In this document: positions 10,327-20,997 of the stretch, piece after piece
Layout: each line of letters opens with the position of its first letter
Position numbering within the stretch: position 1 is the stretch's first letter
Assembly: GCA_030180135.1 (NCBI GenBank)
Contig: CM058232.1
Location: 63,199,330-63,263,329, forward strand
Direction: 5' to 3'
DNA length: 64,000 nucleotides
From: Orychophragmus violaceus
Taxonomy: Eukaryota; Streptophyta; Magnoliopsida; Brassicales; Brassicaceae
Program-made: the position numbers and the translations under genes
Notes under the pieces: model-generated
What the model saw: only the letters and a program-made list of their open reading frames with translations
What the model was told of the DNA's origin: nothing
Databases searched by the model: none

Positions 10327-11217
10327 ATGACTAGCACAAACAATCAAAACACTTTCTCGATCCGGTCTGTCCTTGAGATGGACAAACTGAACGGATCAAA
10401 TTTCTTGACTTGGTCGCGGAACCTGAGGCTAGTCCTCAGGCAGGAGAGAAAGGACTATGTCCTTGAGAGAGCTCTCCCCGAGAGGATCGGGTCCAATGCC
10501 TCTCATGCAGTATATGATGCTTGGAATAAGCATTATAATGATGCGGTAGATGTGCGTGGTCTGATATTGGCTACCATGGACTCAGATTTGCTGAAGCAAT
10601 ATGAGAACATGGAGTCGCCAATAGAGATGATCAGCAGCCTGAAATTGAAATTTCAGGAGCAGGTAAGAGTGGAGAGATACCAGTTGGTTAAGTCTCTCAC
10701 TAGCTGCAAGCTACCAAATGATCATCCAGTGAGTCCTCATGTCAGTAAAATGATGGGTTACATTGATAACCTGAGGAAACTGGATTATCCAGTTAGCCAA
10801 GAATTGGCAACTGAGATCATTCTGCAGTCACTGCCGTCAAGCTATGATAAGTTCAAAAGGAACTATATCAAGAAAGGCTTAACGAAGACGCTGACTGAAC
10901 TGCATGATATGCTCAAGACAGTTGAGCCAAACGTGAAGAGTACCCTGTATAATCTCATAATGGAGAAGGGTAGGTTTACTAAACCTAGTGCTGACAAGGG
11001 TGAAGACAAAGTTGTCCAGATTTTGAATCATGGCAAGCGTGTGTCTTCTGAGCCCGAGTCAGATACCTCTTACGTTGGTAAGTGCTGCTACTGTAAAGAA
11101 ACTGGGCATTGGAAGAGAGATTGCATTAAATTCATGGAAGATTATGAGGAGTTGAAGTTGATGTATGAGACTACTTCCTCAGGTATTCATGTTGTTACTT
11201 CAAGTTCTACCTTATAG
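10327..11217 (+). CDS. Gag of copia A, 296 aa
   Basis: This is an intact ORF with an ATG at 10327. The N-terminus (FSIRSVLEMDKLNGSNFLTW, then LRLVLRQERKDYVLERALPE) is the copia gag family pattern. A CCHC zinc knuckle, CCYCKETGHWKRDC, lies near residue 254 and would bind element RNA. It should form the particle that packages the transcript. It is nearly identical to the copia C gag (50021-50932), differing by one nine-residue insertion and scattered substitutions, while pol downstream is ruined in both. The TAG at 11215-11217 ends gag just before the protease remnant. Confidence 0.85.
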   Translation: MTSTNNQNTFSIRSVLEMDKLNGSNFLTWSRNLRLVLRQERKDYVLERALPERIGSNASHAVYDAWNKHYNDAVDVRGLILATMDSDLLKQYENMESPIEMISSLKLKFQEQVRVERYQLVKSLTSCKLPNDHPVSPHVSKMMGYIDNLRKLDYPVSQELATEIILQSLPSSYDKFKRNYIKKGLTKTLTELHDMLKTVEPNVKSTLYNLIMEKGRFTKPSADKGEDKVVQILNHGKRVSSEPESDTSYVGKCCYCKETGHWKRDCIKFMEDYEELKLMYETTSSGIHVVTSSSTL

Positions 11218-13720
11218 GTATTGGATACTAGTTGTGGCACTGATATTTGTTATAATATGCAGAGCCTAAGCAACAATAGAACGTTGAAGGAAGGACAAGT
11301 GGAACTGCATGTCTGGAAGGAGCTATGGATGCTGCCTCAGCCGTAGGGTTTTCACTTGTAGATGCCTTTGAGGCTTGGTTTTGTATTAAGTAATTGCTAC
11401 AATGTACCTGCTTTAAGCAGAGTTGTCTTTCATTTTCTTGTAAGGATTTGAATGTTTTTCATTTTGATAAAAGACAAGTTTTGTTCTTTTGATCTCAATG
11501 AAATATTGATTGTAGCACCCTATTCAAGGAATGGGTTTTATAGCTTAAACCAAAGAGTGCCTAAAAGTAACATAAATACCGAATTGGTTTAAATCTGATG
11601 AATTAAACCTGATTTTTCTTGGCGTAAATGTTTTGGTGACATAGAGTGAGTCGGATTCAGAAATCCCATAGTTATGGACTTTTGGGCTCATTTGATCGGA
11701 TATCTTATGAGACTTGAATTCTGCTTACTGGACCAAAATACAAAGGGCCCATCTTAGCCGAGCTAGAGAAAGGCCCAAAGGCTTATTGGACCTTGAACAT
11801 ACTCATGTATGTGGCCCGATGAGTGGTAATGCCAGAGAAAATTTCCTGTACTTCATTATCTTTACTGATTACTTCAGTGAGTATGACTGTGTTCATTTGA
11901 TGAGACACGAGTCGGAATTCTTTGAAATGGTCGAAAGAGTTCCAGAATGAGGTATAGAATCTGAGTGACAGAAGTATTGAGACTCTGGATTAGATCACGA
12001 GTGAGAATACTTAAGTCATTGATGGTGTGATCATCTGAATGAGTGTGAAGTCGTTTCACAGCTCATTTCTCCTGAAAACCTGGAGGTGTTTCTGTGAGAA
12101 AGAATCAGATCTTATTAGAAATGATTAAAGATGAGTCACACGAATCTTCCATGATATTCTTTAAGAATAACGCTCTAGAAATATCTAAGTTTACGCTGAA
12201 CTAGTTCCACCAATATCAGTTGAAAGACACCACATAAATGTGGATTGGAAATGATCCAAATTCGTCTTTACTGAGTATTTGTAGTTGTGCTACTTCGCTG
12301 GTTGTCCTAGGGAAACCAAGGCTTGTTACTTTTACGTCAATTCCGAAAACGAAGTTAGGTTGTTCGGAATTCTGTTTTCTAAAAGGGAAGTTTCTTTCCA
12401 AGAAGAACAGTGGGAGTAAAAGTATAACTCGAAGAAATTCGAGAAATACAGGAGGCTGCTCAACCTGTTGAGGGAGAGCAGCGGATGGATTTACAGATTT
12501 CTGTAGAATCTACACCTGTAGAGCCTGAAGTTCGCATATCTGAATGAATCCGTCACTAATCCGAGAGTGATTTCTCGTGATTAGTTGCCATGATCTGATG
12601 ATCATTGAAAGTGACGAACCTGCGAAATTCACAGAAGCGAAAGTGAGCCCGGACTCCGAAAAATTATACTGTGTGTAAGTTAGCTTCATCGATCCATTCA
12701 TGGATGGAAGCAAACATATCGGAGTTGGAATCTTCACTCTGTTGAAGTAGTCAAGGTTTTGACTTGAACAGGAACGAAGTGGAACTGTGCGTTTACTAAT
12801 AGATAAGTGGGAGCGATGTTGCATTTCTCATAGTGTATGTCGATGACATACTGATTCTCGGAAATAACGTCCCAATGCTGTAGTCGGTAAAGGACTGGCT
12901 TGGGAGTTGGTTTTATGATTGACATGGGTAAAGCCACGTATGTTCTTGGATTTTGGATCTAAAGATAGAGATCCAAAAGAGCTGGTAGGACAAAGTCAGG
13001 ATTCTTAAATTGACAAAGTCCTACACGTTTTCAGCATTCCAAGAAGGGTTTTATGCCAATGTCACATGGCATTACGTTAAGCAAGAAACAGTGTCCTACG
13101 ATAACTGCTGAGCTTGAATACATGGATGAGATTCCATATGCGTCGGCAATTGGATCTATCATGTATGCCATGACACGTACTTGTTTTGATATTGCTTTAA
13201 TGTTAAGCAAGACAAGTAAAGACCAGTCAAATCCAGCAAAGAATCACTGGATAGACGTAATGAATATCCTCAAGTATTTGAAAATACTTAGGATAAGTTC
13301 TTGATTTACGGAGAAAGTGAGGTGCTACAAGTCGGTAGAGTCTGAAAGGCAAGTTTCCAACAGACAAAGATGATTTCCGGTCACAGTCCGGTTATATCTT
13401 GTGTCTGTCTGGCGGTGCAAGGCACTGTTGCTGACTCCATGACTTAAGCTGAACATTTCGCAGCTTCGGTAGCAGCGAAAGAGGTTGTTTGGAAAGAAGA
13501 GTTCATCACTGAACTTGATGTGATTCCCAGCATAGATGAGACTAGCTGCACATCAGAGGTCCAAACACCTTGAGGGTAGGTATAACCTATTCCGTGAGAT
13601 AAATGACAGAGGTGTTAAGTAGATCAACAAGTTTCAACGAATGAGAACGTTGCTAATCTATTAACGAAGCCACTCCTTAGACCTAAGCACGAGTCGCGGA
13701 CTGTAGCTGTAGGATAAGTG
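11218..13720 (+). pseudogene. Ruined pol of copia A (protease, integrase, RT and RNase H relics)
   Basis: Relics appear in normal copia order. They are a protease with VLDTSCGTDIC near 11218-11250 (active-site DTG altered to DTS) and integrase near 11714-11950 (HVCGPMSGNARENFLYFI). Reverse transcriptase is reduced to its C-terminal half, with YVDDILILG near 12838. RNase H lies near 13053-13720 (SAIGSIMYAMTRT, NENVANLLTKPL). Stops and frame changes interrupt every part. About 140 codons of reverse transcriptase, between the SPDSEK and KLHRSIYG positions of copia B, are missing at about 12664. This is an exact shared breakpoint with copia C. Confidence 0.8.
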
Positions 13721-14571
13721 AAATTAAGATGTAGTCTTAATTTCAGTGGGAGTTTGTAAAGGGCTTTATTTAGTTGTTTTGAAAGGTTCATGTAAACATA
13801 ATATTTTATGTTTATGAAATTTATGATTTCTGGATTATTTTAACTGTGATATAAATAATCGTTCCAAAATGATTCATGTCATTATATATGGGCCATCGAA
13901 GTACATGAGTAGACTTGATCCTGAAACCCCATATTTAACGAAATGACATAAATCATAGTGTCCATAGTCGAAGGTTGTTGAAATTGGAACACCAACAACC
14001 ACTTGAGACTAGATTGTGTTGAGACTTATGACCAAGTTTCGAGGGGTCATAGATGCGCGGCATCAAAGTCGACACATAGGTATATGTAGGGGAGCATATG
14101 ACCGGACATGGCCCGCTGATGAGAACTCTACAAGATATTAATATATGTGTCATAAGAGGTTCTCATATACGACTATAGAGTATAGTCCTTAGACCTGAGT
14201 TCGCATGCATGTGGCTGCACATGGATTGATGCGCTTTGATCATTGTCTAACGCTGTTTCGTAACTGGGAGCTATAAGGACCTTGGTTGGGTGTATTATAA
14301 AGTATGTAGTTCATAGTGATGGAACAAGATGGGATTTGTCCCTGCCGTTTAACGGAGGTAATATCTCTAGGCCAATCGGAGATTTGATAGCTGGTAAGAG
14401 AGTGGCCACTCCCAAACGGACTTGCCCAAGTCGTTTGCATTGTTAGTATCAAATCTGGTCCGATGAACATGTTCTGGCTATATAAGGATGACACGTATCT
14501 TGCCTTATGCCAGATCGAGATATTAAGACAAAAGGATTAGGGAATGTAGGATTCCAGTACAAGTGGGAGAT
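13721..14571 (+). other. Copia A 3' UTR and polypurine tract
   Basis: This is non-coding. It ends with AAGTGGGAGAT (14561-14571), the polypurine tract directly before the 3' LTR. Parts match the 3' UTRs of copia B and C, for example the GGAACAAGATGGGA block near 14321. Confidence 0.65.
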
Positions 14572-15222
14572 TGTTGGGAATGTCCTGAAATCTACCGTAC
14601 TATCTCTAGAAAGTATGATAAGTGTCGAGATCAGACATAAGTCATAAATACTGGGTGATCATGATGACTTGCTAGAGCCCGCTCATGATCTATAAGTTTA
14701 GGACTTATTACCAGTATTGTATGATCCCTAAGGGTCACACACCATAGCTAACGGGAAAGTTAAATGGAATTAATACGGTAAGATGCAAGGCATTTACTGT
14801 ATTTGTACAGAGAATTGGGCCAGACAAAAGACAGTCTTTTGTCTGATTTGGGCCTTGGGCCCAAAAGCCTAATGAGCCATTAGTTTAATTACTTGGGCCC
14901 ATATAAAGGAAGGAGGAGGCGCAGGAAGCCCTAAGGCTTCAGTTGTCTGCGATTTTGGAGCCTCAGCCGTCTTCCTCTCTCTCTGTGATTTCCAGCTTGG
15001 TCTAGCAGCCTGATCCAATAGCTTGTAAGCGTGTGGATACCTGAGGAGGAGCCGGTAATCATCAGCTCTTGCAGATCTCGATATTCCATTGATTAATCCG
15101 CTGCAATCATAAGGTAATGATCCTGATCTGTTTATGATTCAACTGCAATCACCTAGATCCTAGATGATTATGTGCTAGGTTGTAACCTGTGAATTACACC
15201 AATGAACACACATAATCCTTCA
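14572..15222 (+). repeat. 3' LTR of copia A
   Basis: It is identical to 8113-8763 apart from one base in the CTCTCTCT-flanking tract, as read by eye. TATA box at about 14902. It ends CCTTCA, followed by the target duplicate ACTAC. Confidence 0.9.
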
Positions 15223-15227
15223 ACTAC

Positions 15228-15675
15228 TGCACCCTGACTTACTTTCATCTCATATTAATCTTCTCTTCGTTCTCGTCTTTTCCTCGATCATACCTCTTTC
15301 CGATTGAAATCCTTCGGTCCTTCGGTTTTCAGTAAAGACTCTCTAGTCTTCCTTCTAGTTCACCATTGCTCTTGATTGTTCCATCGTCTTCCCTTCACAT
15401 CTGTTTCCCCTCCTTATCAGCCTTGATTTCTTGCGCAACCGCCTTTTCCTTCAATATGGTTTACTCTTTTGCCCCGTTGAGATCTTCAACTCTCAACTGA
15501 CCTCCTCCGCTCTCGGGTCACTCCGTCCTTTGCAGATGATTACCGAATTACTCCATCTCCTTTCTCCACGTTTTTTCTGCTTGATCTCCATCTTACCCCG
15601 CCAATTACTCTTCCATAAGATCTCTAATGCCATTGCCTCAACCGTTCTCGATCCGTCTTCTCTTTTCTCGGGATT
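15228..15675 (-). other. LARD internal sequence (second piece)
   Basis: This is pyrimidine-rich on the plus strand, with short open frames on both strands but no domain I recognise. Copia A joins it at ACTAC on the left and copia B at CACAT on the right. Confidence 0.5.
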
Positions 15676-15680
15676 CACAT

Positions 15681-16361
15681 TGAAGGAATTTCTAGCAGTT
15701 CTAATCAGGATTAGCAACCCTAGTCTGAATTCCGAGCCTATGATCTAAGGTTCAAGTAATTGAATCTATGAGATCTCAGATTTACCTGATGATTAGCAGC
15801 GGAAGGTTTGCAGATAATCGAGATCACGAAGCACCTCAAACGCTGTGCCTCTACTGGTATCCACACGCACACAAACTGGACATGAGGGATGCTAGTGCCT
15901 GTAAGTGATCTAATCTCTAGAGAGGTTTCTATCTCGTTCTGGTGGCTGTGAATTAGGTGTGAAGTCAGTTTAGGTCGACCATATATCTTATATATGTCGA
16001 CTTAAACCGTAACGGAATTAACCAACGATTAAACCGAATTAATCTGATTAATCCGCGAGTTGCATCGATCGATGCACTATCTGCAACGATCGACACTGCC
16101 CCAAAATATTGATATCGAATGCATATCAAATATGCATTCACTGGATCATTACATTAATGATCAACCTCGTCTTTAACGCCTAGTTTGCTTAGGTGTGTGA
16201 CCCTGTAGGATCATATAACACTAGCAATGAGTTCTCAACTCATTGATCATAAGTGGCTTCTAGCAAAGCGTTATGACTACCTAGTGTTATGTGATTATCT
16301 CATCTCGACTATACGACTTTCACTTAGAGCAAGTACAATAGATTTCAGGACATTCCCAACA
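15681..16361 (-). repeat. 3' LTR of copia B
   Basis: On the minus strand it starts TGTTGGGAATGTCC and ends CCTTCA, the same termini as copia A, but most of the inner sequence differs. It contains a paired-palindrome motif at 16061-16097 and a TCGAC-flanked inverted repeat near 15973-16003. Confidence 0.9.
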
Positions 16362-17184
16362 ATCTCCCACTTGTACTGGAATCATCTATTCCTTTAGTCC
16401 CTTTGTAGCTATATCTCAATCTAGCATAAGGCAAGAGCTGTGTCATCCTTATTAAGCTAGATCACGTTTATCGAATCCCGATTTGTACTGATAAAACAAA
16501 CGACTGACAATCACCTCGTTTGAGCGAGGCCACGCATTTCCAGTATCAAATCTTCGATAGGCCCAGAGATATTTAACTCCTGTTATATAGAAGGTACAAA
16601 TCCCATCTTGTTCCATCCATGTCTCTTTTATATCTCATGATACGCCTAATCAGTGTCTTTATGATCACCAGTTACGGCTGACGTTTGACAAAGTCAAGAC
16701 GAACCAATCCATATAAGAGAGGACATGATGAACTGAGGTCTAAGGACTTTACTCTTTAGTCGTAATGAGAAACTCTTATGACACTCATATAACATCTTGT
16801 AGAGTTCTCATTAACAGGTCAAGTCCGATCATGTGTTCTCTAACACATATCTATGTGATTGACTTTAATACACTTATTAAATGACTCCATGAAACATAGT
16901 CATCAGTCACCTCACATACTAGTCTCACGTGGTTATTAATGTCCCATTTTAACAACCTCGACTAAGGACCATTTATAATTTATGTCATTTGTTTCTTATA
17001 GGGTTTCACGATCAAGTCACATACTTGATGACCTATAAAATGTCATAAATTACTTTGGGACAATTATTTAATAACACAATCAAATAATACTGAAACAATT
17101 TCATTAAAATATCATAACCAAATTATGTTGTACGAACATCAAGTCATAACTAAAAACTAAATATAACTCTCACTGAAAACAAGA
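16362..17184 (-). other. Copia B 3' UTR and polypurine tract
   Basis: ATCTCCCACTT (16362-16372) is the reverse complement of the polypurine tract AAGTGGGAGAT. The remaining roughly 800 bases up to the polyprotein stop at 17185 are non-coding and related to the 3' UTRs of copia A and C. Confidence 0.7.
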
Positions 17185-17969
17185 TCATATCTTAAGAAAT
17201 CTAATGCCTACAGCAGTAGTATGAAACTCATGCTTAGGCCTTGGGAGGGGCTTGGTCAGTGGATCAGCAACATTCTCATCCGTGGGGACTCTGATGATCT
17301 TCACATCTCCTCTATTCACAATATCACGGATAAGGTGATATCTCCTTTCTATGTGTTTGGATTTCTGGTGTGATCTAGGTTCCTTTGCTTGCGCAATGGC
17401 TCCATTGTTGTCACAATATAAAGCCACTGGCTCAGAAATGCTAGGAATCACACCAAGTTCAGTGATGAACTTCTTGATCCAAACAACCTCCTTTGCCGCT
17501 TCAGAAGCAGCGAGGTACTCAGCTTCAGTTGTGGAATCTGCTACAGTGTCCTGCTTGGAACTCTTCCAGCTGACTGCACCGCCATTCAGGCAGAAGATGT
17601 AACCAGATTGCGATCGGAAATCATCTTTGTCTGTCTGAAAACTTGCGTCTGTGTAACCACTTACTACCAGCTCATCACTTCCTCCATACACCAAGAACTT
17701 ATCCTTAGTATTTCTCAAATACTTTAGAATATTCTTGACTGCTGTCCAGTGACTTTCACCTGGATCCGATTGGTATCTACTCGTCATGCTTAAAGCACAA
17801 GCAACATCTGGACGAGTACAGAGCATGGCATACATGATGGATCCCAACGCCGAGGCATAGGGAATCCGACTCATGCGATCTCGCTCAGCAGGTGTCTCAG
17901 GACACTGCTTCTTGCTGAGACTTATGCCATACGACATTGGTATGAAGCCTTTCTTGGAATCTTGCATTC
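17185..17969 (-). pseudogene. Copia B RNase H domain (C-terminal part of polyprotein)
   Basis: The 260-residue open frame is the copia RNase H, which removes RNA from the DNA hybrid during reverse transcription. The catalytic residues are in place: D in SGYTDASFQ, E in STTEAEYLA and D in YCDNNGAIA, with the C-terminal ADPLTKPLPR motif. It starts at MQDSKKGFIPMSYGISLSKK, which directly continues the RT fragment ending at 24638 on the other side of element G. This domain has no stop of its own and is broken only by the insertion. Confidence 0.9.
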
Positions 17970-19165
17970 TGATATATCATGGTTTTTACCCATTTTAGAC
18001 CATGATATAGATGTGTTTTTAGTGTCTTTTGTCTTTGTTTAGAGTCTTTTACAGGTTTAATCAGGTTTGGAGCTAATTGGAGATATTTGGAGCATTTTGG
18101 GACTTTTGGGACGTTTTGGCCGAGAGCTTAAGTCACTGTCCGATTTATTGATCATGCATCGACCGACACACCTTGTGCATCGGTCGACACACTAGCGAGA
18201 TGGGCCGTACACGTCGGTTTAATGAAGATATGAAGATTTGCAAAGAAGCCCAAGAAAGTTCCAGTATTTACACAGAAGCCCCAGCCGAGATTAGGCCTAT
18301 ATATACTAGTTTTTGGTGTTTATTTTACGGAGGATTCATAATTAAGAGCAGAGGATTTTTAGAGCTTTTGGGGCTGATCTGAACCTTTACTTCATCTGTA
18401 TTTGGAGAAGATTTCGAACCCCTTTTACTATTATTCTTTTATGCAATTTATTCATTCTATGATTATGTTTTCATTATCTATGTCTGAGTAGATTCCTAGT
18501 TAGGTTTAGGGTTTCTCACATAGGATTTCATGACTTGCTAGACTTGTTCAAATTCAGTTAAGGATTCAAACTATATCTGTTCTTCAATTTAATTGTGCTT
18601 AAAGCTAGTTCTAACCTGATCAATTAGAATCTAGATCTTAGGTTGCTAAATACGTCACGGAAGTGGGGTTTAGGAATCTGAACTAATTAAATTGGGCAAT
18701 TAAGCTTTGCGCAAACGGAAGTTTGGTTTAGGATAATTGTGAACATATCAAACTTGGGATTAATGCTAGTTTAATCTGTTAGTTCTCGCAAACGAAAGTT
18801 TGGTTTGCTGCACTTAGACTTAGAGAATTATCGCAAAGGAATTTGGTTAATTCTATATCTGTGTTTTGAGTTCTAGAACTGTGCTTAATTAGATCCTTGC
18901 TGAATGAACTGTCTGCTTGTCTGATTTCCTGAGAATACCCTAGGCTTGACGCTTTTAATTACTTGCTTCCACAACCGTTAATCTCTGCTACTGATTTACT
19001 TTCTCGCACCGCTTTTAATTCAATCACATTGCTTATTTCTAGTATTAGTCTCTACTGTTCTGATCTATTGAGACCAAGTGTCCCTGTGGATTCGATAACC
19101 CTATATACTACTTTGACATTGCTGTTCACTTGCAGTTTAGTATAGGGATAATTCTTGACCTATCA
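17970..19165 (+). repeat. 5' LTR of element G
   Basis: It starts TGATATATCATGG and ends GACCTATCA, so the termini are short inverted repeats. TATA box CTATATATA at 18298-18306. A paired palindrome (TCGACCGA ... TCGGTCGA, fully complementary cores) lies at 18155-18190. Confidence 0.9.
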
Positions 19166-19171
19166 AGTTTT

Positions 19172-19189
19172 TGGCGCCGTTGCCGGGGA
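19172..19189 (+). promoter_or_regulatory. Primer binding site of G, tRNA-Asp type
   Basis: TGGCGCCGTTGCCGGGGA lies six bases after the LTR. It is the primer site typical of plant Athila and Tat elements. Confidence 0.9.
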
Positions 19190-19434
19190 CTCTTAGAGTC
19201 TTCGATAGGACCGAACTTAGGGTTTTTACTAGAAATTTTTCTTTTTGTTTTTGTTTATTTTCGTTTTGTTTTTATTTTACTAACTTTTTCTCTGATTTCT
19301 CTCTGTCGCAGGTACGAATTTCGCCTTGCGTCGATCGTTGCATCCCTTGCGTCGATCGTCACTAGGCGATTTTGAGATTGAATCGATCGTTGCACTGATA
19401 GCATCGATCGTTGCTGGACGATTACAGACAGTTT
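19190..19434 (+). other. Leader of G with two paired palindromes
   Basis: This short T-rich leader carries two TCGATCGT-type pairs (19328-19362 and 19381-19415) immediately before the gag start. Both have 21-bp core spacing. Confidence 0.6.
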
Positions 19435-20997
19435 ATGCCAACGCAGAAAACTCGAAGTAATCCGAACCCGAGCTTGCTTAATCTCGGACTAGAGGAACTT
19501 GGACGTCTAGAGAGGACTATCAGAAGAGAAAAGAGAGAGAGAATGGTTCGAGAACGTCTGATCTTGATACCAGATGCTGAAGGTACCCTGAGGGACCAAG
19601 ATAACAACCCATACAATGCTGTTGGGCATCGGGTTGATGCTGAAGGGAATGTCATCCCTGATCCTCCTGAGCAACAGCAACATGAGCTGAACCGAAACCA
19701 GGGTCAAGGACAGGCCCAAGGTAGAGAGATGGTGGTTCATGAGAGGACACTAGCTGATTACAACAGACCTGACGAGTTTCATGCAAACCGAGCAGCTCTA
19801 GTGCTTCCTGCTTTTGAGAGGAATGATTTTGAGGTAAAGACCATCTACTACCAGCTGATGAGACAGATTGCTTTTCATGGTCTTCAAGCAGAGCAGCCTA
19901 TGGATCACATTGACAAGTTTGAGGACATAGTCACTGGCATGAAGTATGAAGGAGTATGCCCGGACTATCTGTTCCTTAAGCTATTTCCGCACAGTCTTGC
20001 TGGAGACGCTAGTGCATGGCTGAGACAACTGGCACCTGGTCAGTATACTACTTGGGCAGCCTTAAAGAGTGAGTTCCTGCGTCACTTTTATGATGATGCG
20101 CGCTCGGATCAGTCCAGACAGGACATACTCACCTTTTCCCAAGGAGCTGTGGAGCCCTTGAAGACTGCCTGGATGAGATTTAAGCAGTATCAGCGTGACT
20201 GTCCACACCATGGATTCACAGAAGTACAGCTGATTGGTATTTTCTTCAGAGGCATAGATCTCCCTTATCAGACTGCGCTGGATAATTCCAGTAATGCTAA
20301 TTTCAACACCAGGACTCCTACACAAGCTAAGCAGTTGATTGAGAACCTGATTGGCAGCAACAGTTGCAAGACAATGGATGAAAGGAGGAAGAAATCTGGT
20401 GGAACTGTAGAGAATTCTGATATAGCTAATATAAGATCCAGATTGGACACAGTCTACAATCTCCTGACTAGTAAGAAAGCTGTCCACTTTGCCCAAGATG
20501 TAGAGGTGATTCAGACTGAGGAGGAAACTCAGGAAGAAGATGTGAATTTCATAGGAGGTTCTGGTTTCCAAGGTAATAGATTTGGTAATCAACAGGGGAA
20601 CAGATTCTCCAATGGTGGACAGACTGGTGGTTTTCAGAAGACCTATGGACAAGGTACTCAGAGAACCTATGGATCTACATCCTATCAGACTCCTCCTGCG
20701 CCTACAGCCCATGAGAGAAAAATGGAGGCTATGATGGAACAACTGATTGAGAGTCAGACCAAGATTTCTGTGGACTGCAACAAGAAGTTGGACGCTGTCT
20801 ATGAAGACCTCAATGGGAAATTTGAGTCTCTGAGCACTCACATGAAGCAGTTGGACACTCAGGTGAACCAGATGTCCAGCTCATTGAAGGGAAAAGGAGT
20901 GGCAGGCACTCATGTAAAGGCCTGGTCTGTGTACATTAATGATGGATCTCACCTAGGTGAAAGATTTGAGCTAAGTACAGCTGAGTTGGTGACATAA
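19435..20997 (+). CDS. Gag of element G, about 520 aa
   Basis: The first in-frame ATG is at 19435 (MPTQKTRSNPNPSLLNLG); the frame is open a little further upstream without an ATG. The capsid core shows PMDHIDKFEDIVTGMKYEGV, FLKLFPHSLAGDASAWL and QYTTWAALKSEFLRHFYDD, the pattern of plant Athila-type gag. A Gly/Asn/Gln-rich stretch (GGSGFQGNRFGNQQGNRFSN) takes the place of a zinc knuckle. The last part is a coiled-coil-like MEQLIESQTKISVD region. It ends at a single TAA (20995-20997), after which the same frame continues into protease. Confidence 0.85.
   Translation: MPTQKTRSNPNPSLLNLGLEELGRLERTIRREKRERMVRERLILIPDAEGTLRDQDNNPYNAVGHRVDAEGNVIPDPPEQQQHELNRNQGQGQAQGREMVVHERTLADYNRPDEFHANRAALVLPAFERNDFEVKTIYYQLMRQIAFHGLQAEQPMDHIDKFEDIVTGMKYEGVCPDYLFLKLFPHSLAGDASAWLRQLAPGQYTTWAALKSEFLRHFYDDARSDQSRQDILTFSQGAVEPLKTAWMRFKQYQRDCPHHGFTEVQLIGIFFRGIDLPYQTALDNSSNANFNTRTPTQAKQLIENLIGSNSCKTMDERRKKSGGTVENSDIANIRSRLDTVYNLLTSKKAVHFAQDVEVIQTEEETQEEDVNFIGGSGFQGNRFGNQQGNRFSNGGQTGGFQKTYGQGTQRTYGSTSYQTPPAPTAHERKMEAMMEQLIESQTKISVDCNKKLDAVYEDLNGKFESLSTHMKQLDTQVNQMSSSLKGKGVAGTHVKAWSVYINDGSHLGERFELSTAELVT

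Larger units (their letters stand above)
8113..15222 (+). mobile_element. Copia A: young, non-autonomous Ty1/copia element
   Basis: It has two 651-bp LTRs (8113-8763 and 14572-15222) in which I see one difference, and a perfect 5-bp target duplication ACTAC (8108-8112 and 15223-15227). A tRNA-Met primer site, a 1.5-kb leader and an intact gag follow. Pol is littered with stops and frame changes and lacks the N-terminal half of reverse transcriptase. The element is therefore recent yet could not have copied itself. Its closest relative here is copia C, which shares the same deletion. Confidence 0.9.

Noticed and set aside
20062..20841. 259-codon minus-strand open frame
   Set aside because: It is the shadow of the gag of G, which has clear capsid motifs on the plus strand.
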